Assembly: GCF_015245355.1 (NCBI RefSeq)
Contig: NZ_CP063311.1
Coordinates: forward strand, 2,100,339-2,164,338
DNA: 64,000 bases
Direction of reading: 5' to 3'
DNA from: Anabaenopsis elenkinii CCIBt3563
GTDB lineage: Bacteria; Cyanobacteriota; Cyanobacteriia; Cyanobacteriales; Nostocaceae
Shown here: positions 1-9,708 of the stretch, piece by piece
Layout of the letters: each line of letters starts with the position of its first letter
How positions within the stretch are numbered: the first letter of the stretch is position 1
Notes under the pieces: generated by a model
Told to the model about the DNA's origin: nothing
Databases searched by the model: none
What the model saw: the letters and a program-made list of their open reading frames with translations, nothing else
Translations under genes and position numbers: made by a program

Positions 1-509
1 AGTGGTTTAATAATTGCTGCGCCCTTAGCCTCAACAAATTTCCAGATCAAGTCCTTGTCAGCACTGACAATAGTTTCTGGAATAGCATTAGTAAATTGGA
101 GAGCATACATTTTTTCATTCGCCCCGCGGATACCACTAGGACGATTAATCACTAAAGTTTTCTGTGGGTCGATATAGTCCAGAACATAAGTAGCGTAGAG
201 GTAGGAATCATTCACAGGTGGATCTGTGCGCATGAACACAGCATCCATTGTGTCTAGGGGTGTAAAACAGCCAGCACTCAACTTGTACCAAGGATTTACC
301 GCCTTCCAGCTTCCCTCTACTAACTGGATTGGAACCAGTTCCACCTGCTGTAACATCGCCCAAGCTTTGCTATCCACCACACTCAATAGATTCGCCTGAG
401 TTACCCAAACTTCATGTCCTAAGATTTGTGCAGCTTCCATCAGAGCAATGCTGGTGTCATGACAGGGGTCAAGCTGATGGATGGGGTCAATAATAAAAGC
501 CAGTTTCAA
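1..509 (-). CDS. gshB: Glutathione synthetase, N-terminal part (cut by window edge)
   Basis: Reading down from 509, the translation begins KLAFIIDPIHQLDPCHDTS and continues with a stretch typical of prokaryotic glutathione synthetase, including MRTDPPVNDSYLYAT and INRPSGIRGANEK. This ATP-grasp enzyme joins gamma-glutamylcysteine and glycine in the cytosol. The start is TTG at 509; I see no in-frame ATG that would keep the conserved first strand. About 169 codons are visible and the ATP-binding C-terminal half lies outside the window. It follows grxC on the same strand, a pairing that fits glutathione metabolism. The 155-bp gap to grxC holds a hairpin, so co-transcription is possible but not shown. 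Confidence 0.88.
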   Translation of the reverse strand, partial: MKLAFIIDPIHQLDPCHDTSIALMEAAQILGHEVWVTQANLLSVVDSKAWAMLQQVELVPIQLVEGSWKAVNPWYKLSAGCFTPLDTMDAVFMRTDPPVNDSYLYATYVLDYIDPQKTLVINRPSGIRGANEKMYALQFTNAIPETIVSADKDLIWKFVEAKGAAIIKP

Positions 510-590
510 TTGTTTGCCTCAATCACCGGGACTTATTTTAAATTATTGAGCAAACCAAGCCGGTGAATATACTTTTTTATGCCACACCTT

Positions 591-616
591 TAGAGACGTG
601 AGACCTCACGCCTCTA
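591..616. repeat. Hairpin between grxC and gshB
   Basis: Two 5-bp arms, TAGAG/CTCTA and GTGAG/CTCAC, stack into one stem with a small internal mismatch. It has no strong U-tract on the minus strand, so it may be a processing or attenuation structure, not a clear terminator. Confidence 0.4.
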
Positions 617-664
617 GGTTATTTGTTAGATATGTCCAATCTTAAATGTTAAGATAGTGTCAAT

Positions 665-931
665 TTATACACCAGAAGATAATAATTCATCCAGCTTACC
701 TTGACGTTCTAAAGCGTGAATATCATCACAACCACCAACGTGGGAATCATTAATAAAAATTTGTGGTACTGAGCGTCTCCCCTGCGCTCTTACAGACATT
801 TGAGACCGTGCAGCTTCATCTCCATCAATGCAATATTCAGTAAAATCAACACCTTTCTTAGTTAATAAACTTTTAGCACGGATGCAAAATGGGCAGGTGC
901 TCCAAGTGTAAATTTCAACTTTGGCAGCCAT
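665..931 (-). CDS. grxC: Glutaredoxin 3 (GrxC type)
   Basis: This 88-residue protein carries the dithiol active site CPFC at residues 13-16, the cis-proline segment SVPQIFIND near residue 55 and a GGCDD glutathione-binding turn near 67. These are the marks of a class I glutaredoxin, a cytosolic thiol-disulfide oxidoreductase that uses glutathione. The length is normal for the family. It lies upstream of gshB on the same strand, so the enzyme and its reductant synthesis are neighbours. The start ATG at 931 gives the expected first beta strand (KVEIYTWSTC). Confidence 0.95.
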   Translation of the reverse strand: MAAKVEIYTWSTCPFCIRAKSLLTKKGVDFTEYCIDGDEAARSQMSVRAQGRRSVPQIFINDSHVGGCDDIHALERQGKLDELLSSGV

Positions 932-989
932 AAAGTCCTCAATTAAATTTAATACTTCTTAATTTTAATGCCTTTTTAACGCCTTTCAT

Positions 990-1014
990 CCCCCGGCTTC
1001 TATCCGGGGGTTTT
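990..1014 (+). terminator. Hairpin between hflX and grxC
   Basis: A perfect 7-bp stem CCCCCGG/CCGGGGG with a 7-nt loop is followed on the plus strand by TTTT. The flanking genes are both on the minus strand, where the hairpin could still hinder read-through from hflX into grxC. A solitary IS200/IS605 end hairpin is an alternative reading. Confidence 0.45.
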
Positions 1015-1035
1015 GCAGCCATCACCCTGATCAAG

Positions 1036-2817
1036 TTACCGGGTGTCAACAACATATTTAACCAGCTGGGTCAGACGTTGACGCAGGGTTTCTAACCCTA
1101 ATCGCTGACTGGCGGAAATAAACACAGCCAGGGGAAACTCCTCTCGAGCTAAAGCTAATGTGGCGCTATCTGCTTGGTCAATTTTGTTAAAAACCACCAG
1201 TGCTGGCCCCGGAGTAACTGGCATTTGTGCCAAAATTTCCCTAACTGAGCGAATATGGCTGAACCAAGCAGGATGAGATAAATCCACCAAATGTAGTAGA
1301 GCATCGGCTTCTGTGACTTCCTCTAAGGTGGCACGAAAGGCATCCATTAAAGAAGCGGGTAGCTCATGTATAAAACCTACTGTATCTGTAAGTAAAATTT
1401 CTTGAGTTCCACCACTGTCACCATCGGAAATTACTAGGCGGCGGGTAGTGGGGTCAAGAGTAGCAAACAGCTGGTCTGCAGTGTAAACTTCTGCGTTGGT
1501 AAGAGCATTCAGCAAAGTGGATTTACCGGCGTTGGTATAGCCCACTAAAGCCACAGAGGGAACTTCCTGATTTTGCCGTCTCAGGCGTAAGCGGGAACGA
1601 TGGGCTTGTAACTGGTTGACTTCTTGTTGCAGTCGAGAAATACGTTTTTGAATAGCCCGGCGTTCTGTTTCCAGTTTAGTTTCACCGGGTCCGCGGGTGC
1701 CAATCCCCCCACCTAACCGGGACATAGCTAGACCTCTACCACTGAGTCTAGGCATCATATACCCTAACTGTGCCAGTTCGACTTGTAGTTTACCAGCACG
1801 GGACTGGGCCCGTTGGGCAAAGATATCTAAAATTACCTCGGTGCGATCAATCACCCGGACACCAATTTTCCTTTCCAAGTTACGCACTTGGGCGGGTGAG
1901 AGATCCCGATCAAAAACAATCAGATTAGCTCCCAGGGTTTGGGCGGTCAGGGCGATTTCTTCTACTTTACCCTCTCCCACTACTGTTTGTGGATGAATCC
2001 GCGATCGCTTTTGTTGTAAGGTCTGTAATACTTCACCCCCCGCTGTATCTACTAACCTGGCTAATTCCATTATGGTATCGTGGAATCTTTGATTACTGTA
2101 ATCATCAGTGATAATACCAACAATAACTACCCGGTCGTGGTCAGCAGCTACTTTCGTGGAGACAAATTCCCTTTGGAAATCCGCTTCCACACTGTCCACT
2201 AACTCGATAAAATCCTGCTCCGACAGGACATCTAAACTCATAGGTGGGGATACACTAGAGTAAAGTCCTGAGTCTGGAGCCACTAGATTTACCTTAGCCC
2301 CCGGCTGAGTTGCCACTAGCTGCTGAGTATTTGATACTAAGTGAGCTAAATAGCTTTCCTTGACATACCCAGTGGAACCGCCGCCGCGCTTGGTAAAGCC
2401 AGTGCCAGTAATATTTAGCACTACAAGAGCATCTAAGCGTTGCAGTGCCATAGCCGTTAAAGCCGACTCATTCGGCGGTTCTGCCTTGAGATGGGTAGCG
2501 ATACAACGAATACCGCTCAGACGCTCCGCACCGTAACGGGGTAATTCTAAGGGTGGGATTTGCGTTTGACGGGGTGTACCTACCCCTACACGCATCACCT
2601 GTCCCCGACGGTTAAGATAAGCACATATAGGCTGGTTGATTTCCGTGCTGATTGCAGCCAGACGCTGGGAAAATTCAGCCGTAGTAATGCGATCGCCTGG
2701 TATGCGCTGGTGGTACAGTCGCTGTAGTTGCTTCAGCTGACTGGATTTAAGACCTTGAAGATTTCCAAAAATAGTTTCTATAGGCGTTTCTGACCAGTAA
2801 ATGGCCCCCCAAATCAT
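1036..2817 (-). CDS. hflX: Ribosome-associated GTPase HflX
   Basis: The 593-residue product has the HflX layout: an N-terminal domain with a glycine-rich linker (SGRGLAMSRLGGGIGTRGPG) and then a G domain with G1 GYTNAGKS near residue 424, G3 DTVGF near 477 and NKID near 542. HflX binds the 50S subunit and splits stalled or heat-damaged ribosomes in other bacteria. It is longer than the E. coli protein (about 426 residues) because of an N-terminal extension of about 170 residues, which is usual in cyanobacteria. The ATG at 2817 opens directly onto a 386-bp upstream region. Confidence 0.93.
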   Translation of the reverse strand: MIWGAIYWSETPIETIFGNLQGLKSSQLKQLQRLYHQRIPGDRITTAEFSQRLAAISTEINQPICAYLNRRGQVMRVGVGTPRQTQIPPLELPRYGAERLSGIRCIATHLKAEPPNESALTAMALQRLDALVVLNITGTGFTKRGGGSTGYVKESYLAHLVSNTQQLVATQPGAKVNLVAPDSGLYSSVSPPMSLDVLSEQDFIELVDSVEADFQREFVSTKVAADHDRVVIVGIITDDYSNQRFHDTIMELARLVDTAGGEVLQTLQQKRSRIHPQTVVGEGKVEEIALTAQTLGANLIVFDRDLSPAQVRNLERKIGVRVIDRTEVILDIFAQRAQSRAGKLQVELAQLGYMMPRLSGRGLAMSRLGGGIGTRGPGETKLETERRAIQKRISRLQQEVNQLQAHRSRLRLRRQNQEVPSVALVGYTNAGKSTLLNALTNAEVYTADQLFATLDPTTRRLVISDGDSGGTQEILLTDTVGFIHELPASLMDAFRATLEEVTEADALLHLVDLSHPAWFSHIRSVREILAQMPVTPGPALVVFNKIDQADSATLALAREEFPLAVFISASQRLGLETLRQRLTQLVKYVVDTR

Positions 2818-3203
2818 TATCTATGTCTATTTTACAACGGGCTTCTGTCTGTTAACACCTGCTGCTCAAGGTAACAAACAGTAAATATTCTCATCTACTA
2901 CATCAGCTATTGTGATATTATTATCATAAACTTTAAAAACACTTACGCAGTTAGCAGATCATTACCCTGGCTGAAACTAGGTAAATACAGACAATCAACA
3001 GATTTTGGCAATTTAACCAGCCGTCAACGGTGTATTTGGCGGAAAATTCCCCATTAACCATCCAATATCCTGATTTATCAAATTATTCCACAATCATGGA
3101 TTCTGAGCATTACTGATCTATTTCTCCTCTATCTTGTTTATCTAAAAATTTGTTTAATTTACCTAATTACCATTTTTGTCAATTTTCAGATTGTGAACCA
3201 CAA
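2818..3203. other. Intergenic region between hflX and the RM gene
   Basis: This AT-rich stretch must hold the promoters for both divergent genes. I see no tRNA, clear terminator or recognisable repeat in it. Confidence 0.5.
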
Positions 3204-6200
3204 ATGACTAAAATTCTCCCCAGACAAGCATTGAATAAAGCCTTCCTCAAAGTTAAACCCTACAGAAACCAAATTGAACTATTTAAAACACATCTAACTA
3301 CCCTCATCCAACAAATTAACGAAGGGGAAAGCGAAGAATTTCATAAAAATCTCATCGCTGATTTCTTGAAAAATACCTATTATGGTTCCCATCACTTTAT
3401 TAATACCAAAGGACGCAATGACCTAGTTATTCATAATGGTAAAGATGCTCACAGCACTGTGGGAGTAATTTTAGAAACCAAAAAGCCCACCAATAAAGCG
3501 GAAATGCTGACAGTGGAAAATTTAAACACTAAAGCATTACAAGAACTAGTTTTATATTTCCTGCGGGAAAGGTTAAGCAATAAAAACCTGGAAATTAAAT
3601 ATTTAATTGCTACCAATATCTATGAATGGTTTATTTTTGATGCTACTGTCTTTGAAAAGAGTTTTGTAGAAAATCCCCAATTTATCCAGCAATATCATGA
3701 TTTTGAGGACGGAAGATTAACCAGTAAAAAAACAGAATTCTTCTATAAAGAAATTGCTCAACCAGCTATTGCTAATCTTCAAACTTCCCTAGTCTTTACC
3801 CACTTTGACCTGCGCGAATATGCAGAAATAGTTAAAAACCCTCAACCAACAGACGACCATCGACTAATTGCACTCTTTAAATTACTTTCCCCAGAACATT
3901 TATTAAAACTTCCCTTCGCTAACGATAGCAACACCCTTGATCAAGGTTTTTATAGTGAATTATTACATATCATCGGGTTAACCGAAACTAAGGAAGGTGG
4001 TAAAAAACTCATCCAGCGTCAAAAACCAGGTAGCAGAAATCCCGGTTCATTGATTGAAAATGCAATTTCCCAACTTGACAGTTTAGATAAAATCTCCCGC
4101 ATAGAAAAGCCAGAGCAATTTGGACTAACTGAGCAAGATAGACTATTTAATGTTGCTTTAGAACTAGCAATTACTTGGATTAATCGCATTCTGTTTCTCA
4201 AACTGTTAGAAGCACAATTAATTCGCTACCATAAACATGATACATCCTTTGGCTTCCTGAATTTAGATAAAGTTAAGAATTATGACGATTTAAATAGTCT
4301 GTTCTTTAGTGTACTAGCGCGTCAACCAGGGGAAAGAATCCCAAGTTTACAAAAGATATTTACCCATGTTCCCTATTTAAATAGTTCCCTGTTTGAACCT
4401 ACAGATATTGAACAGATAACTATTTTTATTAGCAACCTCACAGATGAGCATTTGACTATTTTTGATGCTACGGTCTTAAAGGACAGCAACGGGAAGAAAC
4501 GCACAGGGTCACTCAGGACTTTAGAGTATTTGCTAGAATTTCTCAATGCGTATGACTTTAGTAGTGAAGGTTCCGAAGATATCCAGGAAGAGAATAAAAG
4601 ATTAATTAATGCTTCTGTACTGGGTTTGATTTTTGAGAAGATTAACGGATATCAAGATGGTTCCTTCTTTACTCCCGGTTTCATTACCATGTATATGTGT
4701 CGGGAAACAATTCGCCGCGCTGTGGTACAGAAGTTTAATCAGGTTAAGGGGTGGAATTGTCAAGATATTGACCAATTATATGAGGAAATTAGGGATAAGC
4801 AGGAAGCTAATCAAATTATTAATAGTTTAAAGATTTGTGACCCTGCGGTGGGTTCAGGACATTTTTTAGTTTCGGCTCTGAATGAAGTAATTGCGGTGAA
4901 GAGTGAGTTAAAAATCCTGTTGGATAGACAGGGTAAAACTTTAAGAGATTATCAAGTTGAGGTGGTGAATGATGAGTTAGTTGTGACTGATGATGATGGT
5001 TTGTTGTTTGAGTATAATCCCCAAAGTAAGGAAAGTCAACGGGTACAGGAGGCGCTGTTTCATGAAAAACAGAGGATTATTGAGGGGTGTTTGTTTGGTG
5101 TAGATGTTAATCCTAACTCGGTGAAAATCTGTCGCTTGCGGTTGTGGATTGAGTTGTTAAAAAATGCTTATTATCTAGCTGATGGTAATTACAGTCAGTT
5201 GGAAACTTTGCCTAATATTGATATTAATATTAAGTGTGGTAATTCTTTGATTAGTCGTTTTGCGTTGGATGGTGATTTACGACCAGCTTTGAAGAAGAAA
5301 TACACTATAGATGGTTATCGTCATGCTGTCCAAACTTATCGCCATGCGGAAAATAAGCAGCAGAAGCGGGAGATGGAAAGGTTGGTTGATGATATTAAGG
5401 GGAATTTAAAGAATACACTACAAGGAATAGACCCGAGAAAACAGAAGTTAAGAGGGTTGGAGGGTGAGCTTTATAATTTAGAAAATCAGGTTTTGTTGTT
5501 TGAGGAGACGAAGGGGGTGAAGAAGATGCGGGAGAAAAAGATTGTCAAGTTAAATCATCATATTTCCCAGTTAAGGGCGGAAATTGAGGAGATAGAAAGC
5601 GGTAGGATTTATGAAAATTCTTTAGAGTGGCGCTTTGAGTTTCCAGAGGTGTTGGATGACCAGGGTGTGTTTCTGGGGTTTGATGTGGTGATTGGTAATC
5701 CTCCTTATATTAGACAGGAGGAAATTAAGGAGCTAAAGCGGACTTTACGACAAAATTATGAGTGTTATGTGGGTACTGCTGATTTATTTGTCTATTTTTA
5801 TGAACTGGGTTTAAGGTTGTTAAAACCACTGGGTCATTTAAGTTATATTTCTTCTAATAAGTATTTTCGTGCTGGTTATGGGGAAAGGTTGCGGGGACTG
5901 TTAACACAGAAAACTACAATTTATAATTTAATTGATTTTGGTGATTTTCCGGTATTTGAAGAGGCGATCGCCTATCCGAGTATTATTGCTTTAGGTAAGT
6001 TACAATCTCAGGGTAATCAGGTACGGGCGTTATATTGGGATAGAGCTATAGAAGAAAATATAGTCCAGTTTCCCCGGGTGTTGGATGAGGAGGGTTTGAT
6101 AATTCCCCAGGAGAATTTAAAACCTGATGGGTGGAGGGTAGAATCTTCTCAGGTGTTGGAATTACTGGGGAAGCTACGCAATATTGGTCAGCCTTTAGGG

Positions 6201-7013
6201 GAATATGTCAAGGGTAGGTTTTACCGTGGGATTGTTACAGGATTTAATCAGGCTTTTGTGGTGGATCGCGTTACCCGTGATAGATTGATTGATGAGCATC
6301 CTTCTTCTGCTGAGGTGTTGAAGCCTTTTTTACGCGGTCGAGATGTTAAGCGTTGGTGTGTTAATTCTGCTGATTTTTATTTGTTGTTTATTCCTTGGCA
6401 CTTTCCACTACATCACGACTTATCTATTACAGGTGCATCTCAAACAGCAGAAAGAGAATTTAAAAAACAGTATCCTGCTATTTACAAGCACTTACTTCAA
6501 TTTAAAACTCAGCTATCTGGAAGAAACAAAGCTGAGACTGGTATTAGATATGAGTGGTACGCCTTACAAAGATGCGCAGCCAGCTACTGGAAAGAATTTG
6601 AGCAACCTAAGATTATATGGGGAAATTTGGCGACAAAACCACAATTTGCTATTGCTAAACAAGGCTTTTATCTTTCTGCACCTGCCAATTTAGTAATTTC
6701 ACCCGAAAATGAATACATATTGGCGATTTTAAATTCCAAAATCACAGAATTTTACATTAAACAAATTGCAGCAACAAGGCAAGGAGGATTTATAGAATTT
6801 AAGCCGATGTACGTTTCTCAAATACCCATCCCCACAGCTACAAAAACACAGCAGAAATTATTAGAACAAATAGTTGAGCAAATTCTCACCGTCAAACAAG
6901 CAGACCCCCAAGCAGACACAACCCCATTAGAAGCAAAAATAAACCAAGTGGTTTATCAGCTTTACAACTTAACAGCAGAAGAGATTCAAATCATCAAATC
7001 TCAAATAGGTTAA
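3204..7013 (+). CDS. Single-chain restriction-modification enzyme (Type IIG-like, Eco57I/NPPY class)
   Basis: About 1,269 residues from the ATG at 3204; an upstream TTG at 3150 would add 18 poorly conserved residues. The N-terminal region has a PD-(D/E)XK-like signature, ND near residue 67 and ETK near 90. The central methyltransferase has motif I DPAVGSGHF near 545, a VDVNPNSV acid loop, and the adenine-methylation motif NPPY near 831. The C-terminal third (TGFNQAFVVD, FLRGRDVKRW, IPIPTATK) looks like a TaqI/Eco57I-type target-recognition domain. Such enzymes methylate N6-adenine and cleave unmodified DNA from one polypeptide. No separate hsd subunit lies beside it. Its stop overlaps that of cofG by 4 bp in convergent orientation. 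Confidence 0.85.
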   Translation: MTKILPRQALNKAFLKVKPYRNQIELFKTHLTTLIQQINEGESEEFHKNLIADFLKNTYYGSHHFINTKGRNDLVIHNGKDAHSTVGVILETKKPTNKAEMLTVENLNTKALQELVLYFLRERLSNKNLEIKYLIATNIYEWFIFDATVFEKSFVENPQFIQQYHDFEDGRLTSKKTEFFYKEIAQPAIANLQTSLVFTHFDLREYAEIVKNPQPTDDHRLIALFKLLSPEHLLKLPFANDSNTLDQGFYSELLHIIGLTETKEGGKKLIQRQKPGSRNPGSLIENAISQLDSLDKISRIEKPEQFGLTEQDRLFNVALELAITWINRILFLKLLEAQLIRYHKHDTSFGFLNLDKVKNYDDLNSLFFSVLARQPGERIPSLQKIFTHVPYLNSSLFEPTDIEQITIFISNLTDEHLTIFDATVLKDSNGKKRTGSLRTLEYLLEFLNAYDFSSEGSEDIQEENKRLINASVLGLIFEKINGYQDGSFFTPGFITMYMCRETIRRAVVQKFNQVKGWNCQDIDQLYEEIRDKQEANQIINSLKICDPAVGSGHFLVSALNEVIAVKSELKILLDRQGKTLRDYQVEVVNDELVVTDDDGLLFEYNPQSKESQRVQEALFHEKQRIIEGCLFGVDVNPNSVKICRLRLWIELLKNAYYLADGNYSQLETLPNIDINIKCGNSLISRFALDGDLRPALKKKYTIDGYRHAVQTYRHAENKQQKREMERLVDDIKGNLKNTLQGIDPRKQKLRGLEGELYNLENQVLLFEETKGVKKMREKKIVKLNHHISQLRAEIEEIESGRIYENSLEWRFEFPEVLDDQGVFLGFDVVIGNPPYIRQEEIKELKRTLRQNYECYVGTADLFVYFYELGLRLLKPLGHLSYISSNKYFRAGYGERLRGLLTQKTTIYNLIDFGDFPVFEEAIAYPSIIALGKLQSQGNQVRALYWDRAIEENIVQFPRVLDEEGLIIPQENLKPDGWRVESSQVLELLGKLRNIGQPLGEYVKGRFYRGIVTGFNQAFVVDRVTRDRLIDEHPSSAEVLKPFLRGRDVKRWCVNSADFYLLFIPWHFPLHHDLSITGASQTAEREFKKQYPAIYKHLLQFKTQLSGRNKAETGIRYEWYALQRCAASYWKEFEQPKIIWGNLATKPQFAIAKQGFYLSAPANLVISPENEYILAILNSKITEFYIKQIAATRQGGFIEFKPMYVSQIPIPTATKTQQKLLEQIVEQILTVKQADPQADTTPLEAKINQVVYQLYNLTAEEIQIIKSQIG

Positions 7014-7966
7014 CCGCGCCATTGTTCCACAGCTACTTGTAAATCACCAGTCAACCAATGATCAAACTGGGGATATATAGGTAAACGTGGTACTAACTCC
7101 CACCCCGCAGATTGTAAAATGGTTTTTAAAGCCTGTTCCTGCACATGGGGATAATCAGGGTTTACTTCATCCTTGGGACCAATCCCCCCTAAATCTCTCG
7201 CACCAGCTGCTATACAAGCTAGTAACCATTGGGGATCTGTAACTAAATTTGGGGGAATTTGAATAGTGACATCTGGCGGTAAAATTTCACGTGCTTTAGT
7301 AATCACCCCCGGTAGTTGGTGGGGGTCAAAAGCTCCCCAGTCAAAGCTTTGCTGATTTCCTGGGCTGTGGGGTTGTAAGATTACCTCTTGAATGTGATCA
7401 TAACGTTGATGTAACTCAGATATAGCGTTTAAAGTTTCCCACCAATCATCTTGAGTTTCCCCAATCCCTAAAAGTAACCCCGTAGTAAAAGGAATCTGCA
7501 ACTCTCCGGCCCAGATTAACTGTTGTAATCTAGTTTCTGGTAACTTACTGGGTGCGTGGCGATGAACTGTATGTAACAGTGCTGGGGTTAACTGTTCCAG
7601 CATCAAACCCAGGGAAACATTAACATTTTTTAGCCGTTCCATCTCGGTAAAACTGAGGATTCCCACATTAGTATGGGGTAAAAATCCCAGAGACAAGGCT
7701 AACTCACATAAATCATAAATCCTCTCAAACCATTGCTGACGCAGGGGTGAACGGGGATGGACTTCACCACTGAGGATGAGGATTTCACATACCTTCTGAC
7801 TTTGAAGTGGGAGTAAAATCTTTTCCGCTTCCCATAAGGTCATCCAGGGACTTTGACCCGGTTCCCTGCGAAAGTTGCAGTATGTACAGCGGTTGAAACA
7901 CTCGTAAGTCGGAACAATAGTATAAGCGGGACTGTAGGTAACAGTGGCAGAATGAGAAACTGGCAT
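7010..7966 (-). CDS. cofG: 7,8-didemethyl-8-hydroxy-5-deazariboflavin synthase subunit CofG
   Basis: This radical-SAM protein of 318 residues has the cluster motif CFNRCTYC with Cys 23, 27 and 30. Segments such as HTNVGILS, LGLMLEQ and GGIGPKDEVNPDYPH are typical of CofG. With CofH it makes the deazaflavin core F0, the precursor of coenzyme F420 and a photolyase antenna in some cyanobacteria. No cofH or other F420 gene is in this window. The gene is convergent with the restriction-modification gene and their stops overlap. The ATG at 7966 is the only sensible start. Confidence 0.92.
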   Translation of the reverse strand: MPVSHSATVTYSPAYTIVPTYECFNRCTYCNFRREPGQSPWMTLWEAEKILLPLQSQKVCEILILSGEVHPRSPLRQQWFERIYDLCELALSLGFLPHTNVGILSFTEMERLKNVNVSLGLMLEQLTPALLHTVHRHAPSKLPETRLQQLIWAGELQIPFTTGLLLGIGETQDDWWETLNAISELHQRYDHIQEVILQPHSPGNQQSFDWGAFDPHQLPGVITKAREILPPDVTIQIPPNLVTDPQWLLACIAAGARDLGGIGPKDEVNPDYPHVQEQALKTILQSAGWELVPRLPIYPQFDHWLTGDLQVAVEQWRG

Positions 7967-8454
7967 AAAACGTTATCTACTATATATACAGCAGTTTCTA
8001 CCTAGATAAAATACAGAGATAAAATACAGATATTAATTGTAAAAGCATTGTGGGGTGGGTATCCTACCCGCCCTAGTTTACCTCACTTACATGAAATCTG
8101 CTGTATATCCCAAAGTTTTTACCCCACCCTAAGAGGATGTTTGATAAGTCATGATTAGTGTATCAACTATTGTTTCACCCCACCCTAACCCTCCCCTTGT
8201 AAGGGGAGGGGACTGGATTTTATTGTTTCGGAGTGTCCCCCATTCCCTGCTTCGGTGCTCCCTGCTCCCTGCTCCCTAATATAAAAATTACCTGTTTAAT
8301 ACTTTCCAAACATCCTCTAACCCTCCCCTGATGAAGGGGAGGGGACTAGATTTATGTTTACACTCTAGTGTTACACCGCAAAAGGTTTAACTCCTTACAG
8401 GGTAAGGTTTTCAGCATTATGTTAAGTTTTTTGTAAAAATATTTGTCAAAATAC
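7967..8454. other. Repeat-rich intergenic region between cofG and psbA
   Basis: No gene is visible. The stretch is built from C-rich dispersed repeats (CCCCACCCTAACCCTCCCC type, with matching GGGGAGGGGAC arms) and holds the MITE-like element at 8133-8317. The run of CTCCCTGC repeats near 8255-8278 is also low-complexity. Confidence 0.7.
8133..8317. mobile_element. MITE-like element, 185 bp, flanked by TAA
   Basis: The ends are inverted copies of GAGGATGTTTG (11 bp perfect, similarity continuing through AAGT). The element is flanked by TAA at 8130-8132 and 8318-8320, which reads as a target duplication. Joining the flanks restores CCCCACCCTAACCCTCCCC, a repeat core that also lies inside the element, so it sits in a relative of itself. 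No transposase is encoded. A TA or TAA duplication would fit mobilisation by an IS630/Tc1-mariner-type enzyme, but this is inference. A second copy starts near 63682. Confidence 0.75.
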
Positions 8455-8483
8455 TTTACAAATCTAAATAATTGATTTAGTAT
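8455..8483 (+). promoter_or_regulatory. Probable psbA promoter
   Basis: TTTACA at 8455-8460 and TAGTAT at 8478-8483 are separated by 17 bp, a good match to a group 1 sigma promoter. The predicted start near 8490 gives a 5' UTR of about 54 nt. The spacing and the AT-rich upstream tract fit a strongly expressed gene. Confidence 0.6.
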
Positions 8484-8543
8484 GTAAACAACAGGTACAA
8501 ACACCTACCTGATTCATACATACATAACCGCAATCATAAACAA

Positions 8544-9626
8544 ATGACCACCACCTTACAACAGCGCCAAAGCGCCAACGTATGGGATCGCTTCTGCGAA
8601 TGGATCACCAGCACCGATAACCGGATTTACATCGGTTGGTTCGGCGTCCTCATGATCCCCACCCTCCTAGCTGCTACCACCTGCTTCATCATCGCCTTCA
8701 TCGCTGCTCCCCCTGTAGACATCGATGGTATCCGCGAACCAGTAGCTGGCTCCTTAATCTACGGAAACAACATCATCTCTGGTGCAGTTGTTCCTTCCTC
8801 CAACGCCATCGGCTTACACTTCTACCCCATTTGGGAAGCAGCTTCCTTAGATGAGTGGTTGTACAACGGTGGTCCTTACCAGTTGGTAATTTTCCACTTC
8901 CTGATTGGTTGCGCTTGCTACCTAGGTCGTCAGTGGGAACTATCTTACCGCTTGGGAATGCGTCCTTGGATCTGTGTAGCTTACTCTGCACCTTTGGCAT
9001 CTGCTACCGCAGTATTCCTAATCTACCCCATCGGTCAAGGTTCATTCTCTGATGGTATGCCTTTAGGTATCTCTGGAACCTTCAACTTCATGATCGTGTT
9101 CCAAGCAGAACACAACATCTTGATGCACCCCTTCCATATGTTAGGTGTAGCTGGTGTATTCGGTGGTTCTCTGTTCTCTGCAATGCACGGTTCCTTGGTA
9201 ACATCCTCCTTGGTACGTGAAACAACCGAAACCGAATCTCAAAACTACGGTTACAAGTTCGGACAAGAAGAAGAAACCTACAACATTGTAGCTGCTCACG
9301 GTTACTTCGGTCGCTTAATCTTCCAATACGCTTCCTTCAACAACAGCCGTTCACTACACTTCTTCCTAGCTGCTTGGCCTGTAATTGGTATCTGGTTTAC
9401 CGCACTGGGTGTAAGCACCATGGCGTTCAACTTGAACGGTTTCAACTTCAACCAATCAGTAATTGACTCTCAAGGTCGCGTCATCGCTACCTGGGCTGAT
9501 GTGATCAACCGCGCTAACCTGGGTATGGAAGTAATGCACGAGCGTAACGCTCACAACTTCCCCTTAGACTTGGCTGCTGGTGAAGTTGCTCCTGTTGCTT
9601 TGACTGCTCCTGCAATCAACGGTTAA
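8544..9626 (+). CDS. psbA: Photosystem II reaction-centre protein D1 (Q130, low-light type)
   Basis: Full-length 360-residue D1, the thylakoid membrane subunit that binds P680, pheophytin, QB and the Mn4CaO5 cluster. The Mn ligands H332, E333, D342 and the C-terminal residue A344 are present, followed by the usual 16-residue extension removed by CtpA. Residue 130 is Gln ([10 protein letters not shown]). In cyanobacteria Q130 marks the low-light D1:1 form and E130 the high-light form. It has its own promoter and terminator. The CRISPR locus begins 360 bp downstream, and a second psbA 3' end lies beyond that locus. Confidence 0.98.
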   Translation: MTTTLQQRQSANVWDRFCEWITSTDNRIYIGWFGVLMIPTLLAATTCFIIAFIAAPPVDIDGIREPVAGSLIYGNNIISGAVVPSSNAIGLHFYPIWEAASLDEWLYNGGPYQLVIFHFLIGCACYLGRQWELSYRLGMRPWICVAYSAPLASATAVFLIYPIGQGSFSDGMPLGISGTFNFMIVFQAEHNILMHPFHMLGVAGVFGGSLFSAMHGSLVTSSLVRETTETESQNYGYKFGQEEETYNIVAAHGYFGRLIFQYASFNNSRSLHFFLAAWPVIGIWFTALGVSTMAFNLNGFNFNQSVIDSQGRVIATWADVINRANLGMEVMHERNAHNFPLDLAAGEVAPVALTAPAING

Positions 9627-9671
9627 GAGATTAAGGTTAAGGAACTTAAATAATACTTTCTCTGCTTGATC

Positions 9672-9708
9672 AAAGCGCCCTTCCTACGGGATGGGCGCTT
9701 TTGGTTTT
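9672..9708 (+). terminator. psbA rho-independent terminator
   Basis: The 9-bp stem AAAGCGCCC/GGGCGCTTT (9672-9680 and 9693-9701) is followed by TTGGTTTT. It lies 45 bp after the psbA stop. Confidence 0.85.

Noticed and set aside
8773..9052. Frames inside psbA on both strands
   Set aside because: They are shadows of the strongly biased psbA coding sequence.
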